A DNA stretch of 64,000 bases, taken from NCBI GenBank assembly GCA_022747635.1, contig JAKTNV010000075.1, forward strand, positions 744,001-808,000. Reading direction: 5' to 3'. The translations under genes were made by a program, and so were the position numbers. The DNA is from Hetaerina americana (Eukaryota > Arthropoda > Insecta > Odonata > Calopterygidae). Shown piece after piece: positions 22,497-33,198 of the stretch (the first letter of the stretch is position 1; every line of letters starts with the position of its first letter). The notes under the pieces are model-generated. The model searched no databases. It was not told the DNA's origin and was given only the letters and a program-made list of their open reading frames with translations.

Positions 22497-23675
22497 TACA
22501 GCGTGTGTGTGGGAGGGATTTTTTTTAAGGTCGTAGGGGTGTATTCCGTAACTTGACGGCACCGTGGAGAAAAGCACATCCAACGCATCGCACAGGGAAG
22601 GAAGGTGTTTCTTTGTAATAAAAGAAATGAACGCGATAACAAGTCGACGGCAGACGACTCTCCTCTTCGAAAGACGTGCAAGGAAACTAGGGTAGACATC
22701 CGCGGAAACGTGGATGTGGCGCCGTTTCAACGACAATAAGAGTTTTCCCGTGATGAAGTATCATTTCGTTTCCGATGACATGCCGGTTGCTACAAATTCA
22801 TCATCCCGCAACGAGGTACCGACGTCCGAAGCCGTTGGAAACTCGTCACGGCCGGGTCGCCACTGCGCGCCCTCGGCTACTACATTGTTTTTCCCGCCCG
22901 CTCACGGGGCTAAAGCATAATTCGGCGCCATCCTCGACTTTGTTGTACGTGAACTTTGACGTCCCATTCGCGTGCGTACAGTTCATTTCTTTTTCCCCTT
23001 CGGCCACCCCATGCAACCATTTCGAAGCCCACGCGGACGCGTCGTAAGGCGTGCGCTTAACGGGTGACTCCGTCTCCATTTGCGACTCGATAATCCTTTC
23101 CCACGGGCGCGGGAGGTGGGTGCGTCGCGACGCCCCCGAGTCGTCGAAAAATGCATAAACGTCCGCTTACGGGACAGGCACCGGGGAGGAACAGGAGGAA
23201 GGTTTGACAGGCGCCGAGTCAGGGGGAAGGCGTCCGAAGGGACCGTCTTCTCGGGGCCGCTTTCCGCGGCCGGCGCGCGGCCCACCGGGTCGCGAGCGCG
23301 TCCAATACCAGGTGAAGGATGGCCTCGAACGTACGTTACCTCGGATCTCGAGGAATCGACCCCGGTAGAAACGTGTGCAACGTTTATTCCCGGGTACGCC
23401 TTCGACAGGACGACAACCCGTATTTTGACGACCCGCTGCACACGAACTGGGCTCGCCAAACGCCTGGCGCCGCCACGGCCGACAGGGTGGAACCCTGACG
23501 GGCGCCGCGGCGCAAGGCGCCCTCGTTACGCGCCCCCGACACTCTCCGAAACGCGAAAGTCGGAGGAGGAGTGGAGTACAAACAATCCGAGAAGCGCACC
23601 GGAGGCGAGAGGAAGAGATCGTATTTTGCTCCGAAATGGTACGATAGCAAGGTGGACTTTCGTATGAAATCCTGT
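22497..23675. other. Spacer, right part, and H1 upstream region (U1/U2 boundary)
   Basis: GC content rises sharply from about 22850. The last 100 bp show no TATA box, unlike the core histone promoters; fly H1 is also TATA-less. Long overlapping frames on both strands (for example 23080-23667) have no recognisable domain and look like a by-product of GC richness. This copy is followed by JH4 and is thus cut off from the H1 gene of U2. Confidence 0.7.
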
Positions 23676-24275
23676 CTGTCTTGGTAATTTCTCCGCTGCC
23701 AGCTCTCCGTGCGAACGGACGTATTCAGTGCCGGAACGCTACATCCAGCCCACGAGGCCGCTGCCATCGAGTCTGCAATCCTTTTGGAATTGCCCTTTTG
23801 ATACGCCATCCAGTCTGCACATCGCGACTTTTACACTATACACACACCTACACACCGGCAACTTGAGTCATTCTCAGCCGTGGCTCCGTTGGGGGGGAGG
23901 CTAACTCAGTCCCTCCTTCTCACCCCTCGGAGGCGCTCGTGCTGTGTCCCCCCAAGGTCGTCTTGTCCGTCTACCTTAGGAAGGGAGCTAGTCTCCCATT
24001 GCACTCCTCTGGGAACCGGGCCGGTCCACTTGTTAGGGCTTTAGGGCGGGAAGACTCCTGGGTACGGACCTGCTGTGCCCGCTCTGCGGATCGGCAGGGG
24101 TGCCCGTGGTGTCCCCCATCTTCCATCTTCCCTCCAGTAGGTTGTCTCAAGTTGCCTACACACACACCATTCACTAACACATTGACACACGGGTATTCCC
24201 CATTACACACACATACATATTATTATTTTTATCCGATTTTCTCAAACACCTCCTATCTAACCCCTGAGGGTCTTA

Positions 24276-24628
24276 AAGGGTAGCGAGGGTTGTTGATCCC
24301 CCCTACCCCCCAATTTGAACTTGAATCTTTTCTCAGATTTACTCTAAGTCTTACCGTTTATGAGATAATCGCCCAACGTCCTTTAAGACGTTGTCGGTGG
24401 CGCCATCTATTGATTTTCGCCACGAACTACATCATTTATTTTCTTTTATAATTTCTTAAACTACCCCTACCACCTCACTTAGGGTAGCAAACTCTACTTA
24501 GGGTGATCGATCCCCCCCTTCCCCCCCACTTTGGCTTCGAATCTTTTGTCAGATTCAAGCTATCTCATACCGTTACGGAGATACGGACGTTTCTCCGCTA
24601 AGACGCTGACGGTGGCGACACCTGTATC
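24276..24628 (+). repeat. Diverged tandem repeat in the JH4 5' UTR
   Basis: Two related segments (about 24276-24412 and 24481-24628) share, in order, a GGGTAGC box, a run of C, a GAATCTTTT..CAGATT box, an ACCGTT..GAGAT box and a GGTGGCG box. They probably belong to the element's internal promoter. Confidence 0.7.
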
Positions 24629-24642
24629 TCACTTGCGCCGCC

Positions 24643-24760
24643 AGTTGAAATCTCCAGCGCTATTAACAGGTGGGCACGCCTGTTGAAGTCTCCATAGGCT
24701 CAACAGGTGAGTGCGAGTATTGAAATCTCCTGCCGTAATAACTGCGATTTACGGCCATTC
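24643..24760 (+). repeat. Three short tandem repeats upstream of JH4 ORF1
   Basis: TTGAARTCTCC recurs at 24645, 24683 and 24720 with 37-38 bp spacing; ACAGGTG lies between copies. Role unknown. Confidence 0.65.
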
Positions 24761-24810
24761 CTGACCAATATACTGCCGGTAAGACCCCCTTAGGCAGGGG
24801 TATCCAAACC

Positions 24811-26466
24811 GTGGATCCCCAAGCCTCCACCACCACCTCCCTACCTATCGAAGCGCGAACCACGCCTGCTGCTTCCACAGATGAATCCTCTGAAAATCGT
24901 GCGGGGACTTCCGATCTGAAATTTCTTATGAACCTCGTTCCGAAACCACTTCCTATTTCCACGAGGAGTGGAGTACAAACAATCCGAGAAGCGCCTAAAG
25001 GGACGCCCCTGCGTCCCACATCCCCCACCTATAAAATGAGTAACACTCCAACTACCATGGACAGCCCAGCGTCTCCGGACCCGGAACCCCTAGTCAACCA
25101 TCCTGCAGGCAGTCGTTATTTTGAATCATCGGAAGATACCCATAAACCTACATCATCCGGTATGCCCAACTCCACGCTACTGAAAACCCTAGCGTCCATC
25201 CTTCCGAGTACGTCCATTTCAAGCCAACTCGACAACGTCGACCTCTCTCTACGACCGGAACCCATGGACACCGATGGCTTCACCCAGGTCCGTAAGCGCA
25301 AGGCACATACTCCGGCGCTAATCCCTAACAAAACCACGGCTCCCATATCCACCAATAATAGGTTCCTTCCAATTGACCCCGAATCCGATACAACCACTCC
25401 TTCGAACAATGTAGAAGGCTCTCATCCTGATAACCCCACCACCCGCAGCGCAGGTCCCAAAATCCCGCCGATCTTCCTCAAAAGCACCACCGACTGGGCC
25501 TCCAAGAACAAACTAATCAACTCCGTCTGCACCTACACACCCATCTCCCACATGACTGGCAACAATATCCGCATCCAATGCCAAAACCCGGCAGACCATA
25601 GAGCGGTTACCAAAGCCCTAACAGACAACAACTGGGAGTACTTCAGCTTTCAATTGGCCGAGGACAAGAAGAAGTTCTTCGTTATCCGGGGGCTTCCTAT
25701 TGACTCAAGTACCACTGCTATTCAAGAGGAACTGGCGCAAAAGGGCATCCAACTCTCCACCATAAACCAAATGCTGACCTCCCGCCCGACCGCGGCAGAG
25801 AGAAGAACTAGAGAAGAGGCAATTGCTCTGGACCCAAACTTCGTGCCAGTGGCGCTCCCAAAGCGCCCAATGCCACTCTTTCAACTATCCCTTGCGTCCG
25901 CTTCTATGGAAAGAAAACTAACCGAAGTTCACTCCCTCCTTGGGCTCTCAGTTCACTTCGAACACCATCGCCCCTCTCCTGGACCGCCTCAGTGTACCAG
26001 ATGCCAAAGAATTGGCCACACCTATAAAGGCTGCGGACTCATCCCTCGCTGTGTCCGCTGCGGCCGCAGTCACTCAGAAAATGACTGCCCGCGCCTCTCC
26101 GGTGAACTTTCCACTCCCATCTGCGCCAACTGCAAGGGACCGCATCCTTCTAGTTACCGTGGATGCCCGGTATTCAAAACATTCGCCGAAAAACTCCGTA
26201 CCTCACACCGTCATCATGAAGCCCCAGCACCTGTTATCACCTCACAATCCTTTCCCCCCCTACCCTCGCAACCTGCCGCTCCTTCTCAGCCGACTCCCGC
26301 TACTGCTCCAACCGCCAATTCTGATTCCTCATTTATGGCTAAACTTAAAGAATGGATCACGAACCTCATCCGAAAACTACTCGCCCCCCCCTCTGGAAAA
26401 TCCCTCCTAGATACCCTCATAGAAGAGATAATCTCAGGCGCCCTTAAATTCCTTAATGGAAACTAG
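24811..26466 (+). CDS. JH4 ORF1: CCHC-knuckle RNA-binding protein
   Basis: 551 residues, intact. A Ser/Thr/Pro-rich N-terminal half is followed by a pre-knuckle segment (about 280-390) and knuckles CTRCQRIGHTYKGC, CVRCGRSHSENDC and CANCKGPHPSSYRGC, close in pattern to JH2 ORF1. A Pro-rich linker and an amphipathic helical end follow. It overlaps ORF2 by 11 bases (ATGGAAACTAG). Residues 52-61 are encoded by part of a 32-bp string (24963-24994) identical to DNA upstream of histone H1. Confidence 0.9.
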   Translation: MDPQASTTTSLPIEARTTPAASTDESSENRAGTSDLKFLMNLVPKPLPISTRSGVQTIREAPKGTPLRPTSPTYKMSNTPTTMDSPASPDPEPLVNHPAGSRYFESSEDTHKPTSSGMPNSTLLKTLASILPSTSISSQLDNVDLSLRPEPMDTDGFTQVRKRKAHTPALIPNKTTAPISTNNRFLPIDPESDTTTPSNNVEGSHPDNPTTRSAGPKIPPIFLKSTTDWASKNKLINSVCTYTPISHMTGNNIRIQCQNPADHRAVTKALTDNNWEYFSFQLAEDKKKFFVIRGLPIDSSTTAIQEELAQKGIQLSTINQMLTSRPTAAERRTREEAIALDPNFVPVALPKRPMPLFQLSLASASMERKLTEVHSLLGLSVHFEHHRPSPGPPQCTRCQRIGHTYKGCGLIPRCVRCGRSHSENDCPRLSGELSTPICANCKGPHPSSYRGCPVFKTFAEKLRTSHRHHEAPAPVITSQSFPPLPSQPAAPSQPTPATAPTANSDSSFMAKLKEWITNLIRKLLAPPSGKSLLDTLIEEIISGALKFLNGN

Positions 26467-29125
26467 ACCAACAATACCGAACTCCTTAACAATCCTACAA
26501 TGGAACTGCAGGAGCATTACCGCGCACAAGGCGGAACTCCAACATCTAATCCATTTACGTAATCCCCAAGTCGTGCTTATTCAGGAAACGTTCCTTAAAC
26601 CCCACCATGCATTTACCATGCCTAATTACAATCTCTTCCGGAAGGACCGTGACCCCGGCCAGGGCGGTGGAGTTGCAATTTTAGTTAAGCGATCATTAGT
26701 TTGCAAACAACTTACCCCACCCCGTACTAAAATCCTTGAAATAGTAGGTGCACAAATAAAAACAGTGGACGGCCCGGTCAATTTCTGGTCGGCATACCTT
26801 CCTCCCACTAATAAATATACAAAAGTAGACTGCAATGCTCTTGTCTCCATACTCTCTTCCTCAGCCGTAGTTGGCGGCGACTTTAACAGTAAGCACCAAA
26901 TATGGGGTTGCAATTGTACGACCCCCAAAGGCAAAACGCTGCTTGAGCTCGCTCAATCTTCCCCCTTCACCATATCTGCTCCAACTACGTATTCCCATAT
27001 CCACGAGAAAGACCCTGCCGCGAACGACATCCTTGACATAGTCCTGACGTCCAACATCCCCATCGCTCCCTCCCCTAGCACACTGGACTTTGGTGCTTCA
27101 GATCACCTCCCTCTCATCTACTCCATCGATATTCATCCGTTTCTGGCCCCCGTCTGCACCTCTCGCACCGACTGGCGCGTCTTCACTGCAGAAATAGCTA
27201 AATACTCACCTGCCCTAGACCGCCTTCCCTTAAACACAACTGCAGAAATAGATCAGGCAGTTGAATTCCTCACGAAATCCATCCAGTCCTCGCAATCCAT
27301 AGCACAACGCCCTCTCAAAAACTTTGCATCGCCGGATATTCTACCACCGCACATTTTACAATCCATATCAGAAAGAAACCGAGCACGTCGAGCCTGGCAA
27401 CTTAGTCGGCACCCACTGGACCGCATCGACTACCAAGTCCTCAGGAATAAGGTCTGCGCTCTGATTCGCCGTCACCGGGCCCAATGCTGGGAGAACTACA
27501 TCGCCTCACTCTCCCTGGAAGACTACTCCGTTTGGCGCCTCGCCCGGAAGCTTCGGTCGAAGAAGGCGCCTGCAACCCCCCTCCAGTCCGGCCCCAACAT
27601 TGCCACGACTAATGAAGAACGAGCGGCAATGTTTGCCAGCTCATTATCCTCAAGCTTCACAAACCTCATTCGCTCCCCAATCCAAGCCGAGGTCACAAAC
27701 TCGTTCACATCTCTGCAGTACACTCCAATTAGTAAGCCGGACTTTACAACCCCTAAGGAAATAGCCGCCCTCATCAACCACCTAAAACCCAAAAAGGCAC
27801 CAGGCACGGACAACATATCTAACCTCTGCTTGAAAGCCCTACCCCGTTGCATTATTCGCTTCATCGCGCACCTTTTTAACCAATGCCTTCTGCATTCTCA
27901 CTTCCCATCCCCATGGAAACTTGCTAAAATAATAATGCTACCTAAACCCGGAAAAAACCCCTCTGACCCTAACTCCTTCCGTCCAATTAGCCTCTTACCG
28001 GCCCTCTCCAAAGTGCTCGAAAGAACAATTCATTGGCGGCTACATCCATTCATCCAGGACAGTTTGCGACCTGAACAAATGGGCTTTCGCCAAGCAACCT
28101 CGACTACTCACCAAATTGCCCGTCTCACCGAGGTGCTAGTGCTTGGCCAAAATAACAAAATGAGCACTCAAGTGGCCTTCCTCGACCTTGCCAAGGCATT
28201 TGACAAGGTATGGATCGAAGGACTCATCCACAAGATTTCACTCCTATCATTCCCTATATACCTGATTAAGATCATTCAGTCCTTCGTCACCAACCGCTCC
28301 TTCCATACCTCAGTGTCCGACGCCTCCTCCGACATCTTTCCCATTACCTCTGGCGTTCCACAAGGCGCAGTTCTATCACCGTTCCTGTTCAATCTGTACA
28401 TAAACGATATACCATCACACCCCCGTACAAACCTCATGCTGTATGCAGACGATACCGCTATCTCTGCCCGCTCACTACAACCAGACAAGGCCATAGAGTA
28501 CCTCCAAGAACACCTGGACCTCATTCATGACTGGATGTGCTCTTGGAAGTTATCCGTTCAGCCGGCCAAGTGCAGCGTCGTACACTTCTCACGTATAAGA
28601 AGAAAAGGCGAGGGACCACCTCTCTATTTCGGCGCCGAGGAAATCCCGAAAAAACAAGAGGTGAAGTTTCTTGGTGTAATTCTGGACAAGAAAGTTACTT
28701 TCAACGCACACTTCACCTCAGTACTAGCCAAAGGGTGGGGTGCTTATCACTCCCTCTACCCCCTCCTCAGGCCATCGTCTCCCCTAACGCTATCCACTAA
28801 AAGAATCCTCTACCTCTCCATGATCCGTCCTATTGTAACATACGCTGCACCAGTCTGGGCCCATGCTAAAAATCACCAAATAAATCGACTGACCATATTC
28901 CAAAATAAAATAATCCGCAAATTGTCTAATGCCCCTCACTTCATCAGAAACTCAGACCTACACAAGGACCTCAAACTCCAACCAATGCCGGATGTCATAA
29001 CCACACTCACACAAAATTTCCATTTCTCCCTCCAATCATCTTCGAACCCACTACTTACAAATCTATGGGACTACGAATACGACGAAAACCTTAAACACCC
29101 AAGACCAAAATTTGCACTCATCTAA
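26456..29125 (+). CDS. JH4 ORF2: endonuclease-reverse transcriptase
   Basis: 889 residues, intact. Endonuclease: QWNCRS, LIQETFL, GGDFNSKHQIWG and SDHLPL. Reverse transcriptase: FLDLAKAFDKVW, GVPQGAVLSPFLFN and LYADDTAIS. No RNase H domain. Nearest in this window to JH5 ORF2 by motif wording (HFPSPWKLAKII against YFPKTWKLAKII), although JH5 occupies the H3 rather than the H1 site. Codons are AC-rich, unlike the GC-rich histone genes. Confidence 0.94.
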   Translation: METRPTIPNSLTILQWNCRSITAHKAELQHLIHLRNPQVVLIQETFLKPHHAFTMPNYNLFRKDRDPGQGGGVAILVKRSLVCKQLTPPRTKILEIVGAQIKTVDGPVNFWSAYLPPTNKYTKVDCNALVSILSSSAVVGGDFNSKHQIWGCNCTTPKGKTLLELAQSSPFTISAPTTYSHIHEKDPAANDILDIVLTSNIPIAPSPSTLDFGASDHLPLIYSIDIHPFLAPVCTSRTDWRVFTAEIAKYSPALDRLPLNTTAEIDQAVEFLTKSIQSSQSIAQRPLKNFASPDILPPHILQSISERNRARRAWQLSRHPLDRIDYQVLRNKVCALIRRHRAQCWENYIASLSLEDYSVWRLARKLRSKKAPATPLQSGPNIATTNEERAAMFASSLSSSFTNLIRSPIQAEVTNSFTSLQYTPISKPDFTTPKEIAALINHLKPKKAPGTDNISNLCLKALPRCIIRFIAHLFNQCLLHSHFPSPWKLAKIIMLPKPGKNPSDPNSFRPISLLPALSKVLERTIHWRLHPFIQDSLRPEQMGFRQATSTTHQIARLTEVLVLGQNNKMSTQVAFLDLAKAFDKVWIEGLIHKISLLSFPIYLIKIIQSFVTNRSFHTSVSDASSDIFPITSGVPQGAVLSPFLFNLYINDIPSHPRTNLMLYADDTAISARSLQPDKAIEYLQEHLDLIHDWMCSWKLSVQPAKCSVVHFSRIRRKGEGPPLYFGAEEIPKKQEVKFLGVILDKKVTFNAHFTSVLAKGWGAYHSLYPLLRPSSPLTLSTKRILYLSMIRPIVTYAAPVWAHAKNHQINRLTIFQNKIIRKLSNAPHFIRNSDLHKDLKLQPMPDVITTLTQNFHFSLQSSSNPLLTNLWDYEYDENLKHPRPKFALI

Positions 29126-29298
29126 CATTTCAATTAAACGCATTTCTACAGAAAATCAAACAATAAATAAGGCCATTTAATTACACAACACTCCAACAAA
29201 ATTATAACTCCCCGTAGATAGCATTTACTTGCTAGGAACGAGGAAAAGCACCAGTGAGCGGGCGCTCACTGACATTTTGCCAACTGCCAACTGCCAAC
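29126..29298 (+). other. JH4 3' UTR and heptamer tail
   Basis: Short UTR ending with the 9-bp hairpin and three TGCCAAC units. In several non-LTR elements such short 3' tandem repeats take the place of poly(A) and are used in priming. Confidence 0.75.
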
Positions 29299-29344
29299 TG
29301 TCTTGGTAATTTTCTCTTTCTATCATCACGCAGCAGCCGATAAC

Positions 29345-30091
29345 ATGGCAGACGCAGCATCTGGAGCAGCGGCGGCCGCACCACCGGCAGCCCAGCCTTC
29401 GGGCACCGTCGCAGTAAAACCCCTGCCTTCTTCAGGAACCTCCGCGGCTTCCAAGAAGGCCAGCAAGGGCGGAGCAGCCAAGAAGGCTCGCGCAAAGCCG
29501 TCGCACCCGCCCACTTCCGAGATGGTTAACAACGCAGTCAAGGGCCTCAAGGAGCGCGGTGGCTCTTCCCTTCAAGCCATCAAGAAGTACATCGCAGCCA
29601 GCTACAAAGTGGACGCCGAGAGGCTCTCGCCTTTCATCAAGAAGTACCTCAAGGCGGCCGTCACCGCCGGAACTCTCGTCCAGACCAAGGGAAAGGGCGC
29701 CTCAGGTTCCTTCAAGCTGAGCCACAGCAAGAAGGCCGCACCCGCGGCAGCCAGCGGGACGACCAAGGCGAAAAAGGTCGTCAAGAAGACGGGAGTAAAG
29801 AAACCGAAAGCGGTCGGAGCCAAGAAGTCCTCCGAGAAGGCGTCCAGTGGCACCAAGAGGTCCGCGCCCAAGGAGCGAAGCAAGTCCGCGCCACCAGCCA
29901 AGAAGGCGAAGAAGGCGGCGGACAAGCCAAAGAAGAAGCCGGCGGCTGGGAAACCCGCCGCCAAGGCGGCAAAGTCCCCGTCGAAGGCGAAAAAGGCGGC
30001 CACCAAACCCAAGACCCCCAAGCCCAAGAAGACGCCCACCAAGGCCAAGCCCGCCGCCAAGAAACCTTCCGCCGCCCAGAAAAAGAAGTGA
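29345..30091 (+). CDS. H1: Linker histone H1 (U2)
   Basis: Same 248-residue protein as at 3161. The native leader starts at 29298; beyond it lies JH4, so the H1 upstream region is 5.6 kb away. Expression would need read-through or a promoter inside the retained leader. Confidence 0.96.
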   Translation: MADAASGAAAAAPPAAQPSGTVAVKPLPSSGTSAASKKASKGGAAKKARAKPSHPPTSEMVNNAVKGLKERGGSSLQAIKKYIAASYKVDAERLSPFIKKYLKAAVTAGTLVQTKGKGASGSFKLSHSKKAAPAAASGTTKAKKVVKKTGVKKPKAVGAKKSSEKASSGTKRSAPKERSKSAPPAKKAKKAADKPKKKPAAGKPAAKAAKSPSKAKKAATKPKTPKPKKTPTKAKPAAKKPSAAQKKK

Positions 30092-30145
30092 ACCATCACT
30101 GCTTCGCCACCGGCGCACCTAGGACAGCAGACAGCGTCCAATCTC

Positions 30146-30161
30146 GGTCCTTTTTAGGACC
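30146..30161 (+). terminator. Histone stem-loop, H1 (U2)
   Basis: GGTCCTTTTTAGGACC, intact. Confidence 0.95.
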
Positions 30162-30548
30162 ATCATGTCTTCCAAAGATGCTTGCCACTCAATGCCCACG
30201 CCACCGAGCACGCCCAAAGTTAACATTTATCATGATTAATGCCATGCAAAAACAACGGTCCTATTTAAAATTGATGATGCGACATGGACGGACGAAAAAA
30301 AAAATTAAGAATAACATTCATAGAACGTGTAAAATGAACAACACGTCACGGAGTATTGTTTTCTTTTCGTAAAGCGCGTCAGGTAAGCATCGCACGAACT
30401 TTTATTTCATCGCTTTCATCTCATTTCATCCGTGCCAACGCACTTGCCATGCGGAAAGGAAATTTCATGTCGTCCATCATTCCAATGGATTTATATCGTC
30501 GTCAATTATTGTGCGATCGTGCTAAATTCAAACTTTTAAGTATGTACT
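30162..30548. other. H1-H3 convergent flanks (U2)
   Basis: AT-rich, no gene seen; nearly identical to U1. Confidence 0.75.
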
Positions 30549-30564
30549 GGTCCTGAAAAGGACC
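30549..30564 (-). terminator. Histone stem-loop, H3 (U2)
   Basis: GGTCCTTTTCAGGACC on the minus strand. Confidence 0.95.
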
Positions 30565-30590
30565 TTTGTTTTTCGGCCGAAAGTAGCTTT

Positions 30591-31506
<916 letters not shown>

Positions 31507-31557
31507 ACACGACGCGACGGGATCGCCATCCGACACCCGGCGTACGTCGATAAAAAA

Positions 31558-31573
31558 GGTCCTTCTAAGGACC
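31558..31573 (+). terminator. Histone stem-loop, H4 (U2)
   Basis: GGTCCTTCTAAGGACC. Confidence 0.95.
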
Positions 31574-31774
31574 AATACAATGTTCAGAGATGGAGCCAAT
31601 CCTTTGCCATAACGGAACGAAAAATTATTCCCTATTCGCCATAGCGTGTGTGACGGCGATAAATAGTAAAGTAAGACCTGTTCGAACGCACCGGAAAAAA
31701 AATGGCGGTGATAATAGAGTTGAAATTGTATGAGCCATTACCGACGTAAAAGACATTGTCAGCGAATCGGAATA

Positions 31775-31888
31775 AGCACGTGGCAACGGACTGGCGACAA
31801 TGTAAATCGCGCCGTTGCAACCGTACATGAATTAGCACGTGGCAACGGACTGGCGACAATGTATATCGCGCCGTTGCAACCATGCATG
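31775..31888. repeat. 59-bp tandem repeat between H4 and H2A (U2)
   Basis: Two copies as in U1; the rest of the convergent region 31574-32145 holds no gene. Confidence 0.88.
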
Positions 31889-32145
31889 TTAACAAGAAAT
31901 GAGCGGCAGATTGCAGGTGAAATTTTATGACAGACTATGAAATACATCGTAAACGAATCAGTGTCACCTTCAATCATTCTTCGTTGCATTTCAGCGAACG
32001 CTTTCACTTTTTATACGCTGTATTTCCCATCGTTTACCTTAGCCCAATTATAGCTCCACTTTTCAGTCCCTATGCTTATCACGTTTATTGTTATTATTTT
32101 TTTTTTCACATGACATTTATCGCGTACATCTCTCTAGTATGTTCT

Positions 32146-32161
32146 GGTCCTGAAAAGGACC
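32146..32161 (-). terminator. Histone stem-loop, H2A (U2)
   Basis: GGTCCTTTTCAGGACC on the minus strand. Confidence 0.95.
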
Positions 32162-32183
32162 TTTTATGCGCACAGCGTGATGC

Positions 32184-32776
<593 letters not shown>

Positions 32777-33148
32777 ATGCCACCCAAGACGAGCGGAAAG
32801 GCTGCGAAGAAAGCGGGCAAGGCCCAGAAGAACATCTCCAAGGGAGACAAGAAGAAGAAGCGCAGGAGGAAGGAGAGCTACGCAATCTACATCTACAAAG
32901 TGCTGAAGCAGGTGCACCCCGACACCGGAATCTCCAGCAAGGCCATGAGCATCATGAACAGCTTCGTCAACGACATTTTCGAGAGAATCGCCGCCGAAGC
33001 TTCTCGCCTGGCTCACTACAACAAGCGCTCCACCATCACCAGCCGGGAGGTGCAGACCGCCGTCAGGCTCTTGCTTCCCGGTGAGCTGGCCAAGCACGCC
33101 GTCTCCGAGGGGACCAAGGCCGTCACCAAGTACACCAGCTCAAAGTAA
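32777..33148 (+). CDS. H2B: Histone H2B (U2)
   Basis: 123 residues, identical to the U1 protein and intact. Confidence 0.97.
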   Translation: MPPKTSGKAAKKAGKAQKNISKGDKKKKRRRKESYAIYIYKVLKQVHPDTGISSKAMSIMNSFVNDIFERIAAEASRLAHYNKRSTITSREVQTAVRLLLPGELAKHAVSEGTKAVTKYTSSK

Positions 33149-33182
33149 ATTCCTCGACGGGATTGCTTTGATGCATCCTAAC

Positions 33183-33198
33183 GGCCCTTCTAAGGGCC
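33183..33198 (+). terminator. Histone stem-loop, H2B (U2)
   Basis: GGCCCTTCTAAGGGCC. Confidence 0.95.

Larger units (their letters stand above)
23691..29297 (+). mobile_element. JH4: full-length jockey-like retrotransposon in the H1 leader (U2)
   Basis: Complete: 5' UTR (23691-24810), ORF1, ORF2, 3' UTR. Flanked by the 15-bp direct repeat CTGTCTTGGTAATTT (23676-23690 and 29298-29312), which is H1-leader sequence, so this is a clear target duplication 30-45 bp before the H1 ATG. The 3' end has a 9-bp hairpin (29252-29260 with 29263-29271) and then three heptamers TGCCAAC (29278-29298) instead of poly(A). It runs in the H1 direction. The left flank has a 4-bp TGTC duplication not seen in empty sites. 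Confidence 0.95.

Noticed and set aside
23080..23667. A 195-residue open frame upstream of H1, repeated in each spacer, with long frames on the opposite strand
   Set aside because: The region is GC-rich and open in several frames at once. The predicted proteins are Arg/Pro/Gly-rich with no domain, and conservation between repeats is explained by array homogenisation.
23670..23684. The extra TGTC at the JH4 left flank as part of the element
   Set aside because: It is also consistent with a 4-bp target variant or a repair footprint; it cannot be resolved without more copies.
24150..24240. Telomere-like or microsatellite array in the JH4 5' UTR (CACACA and ACAC stretches)
   Set aside because: Short, imperfect and inside the element; no telomeric unit repeats.
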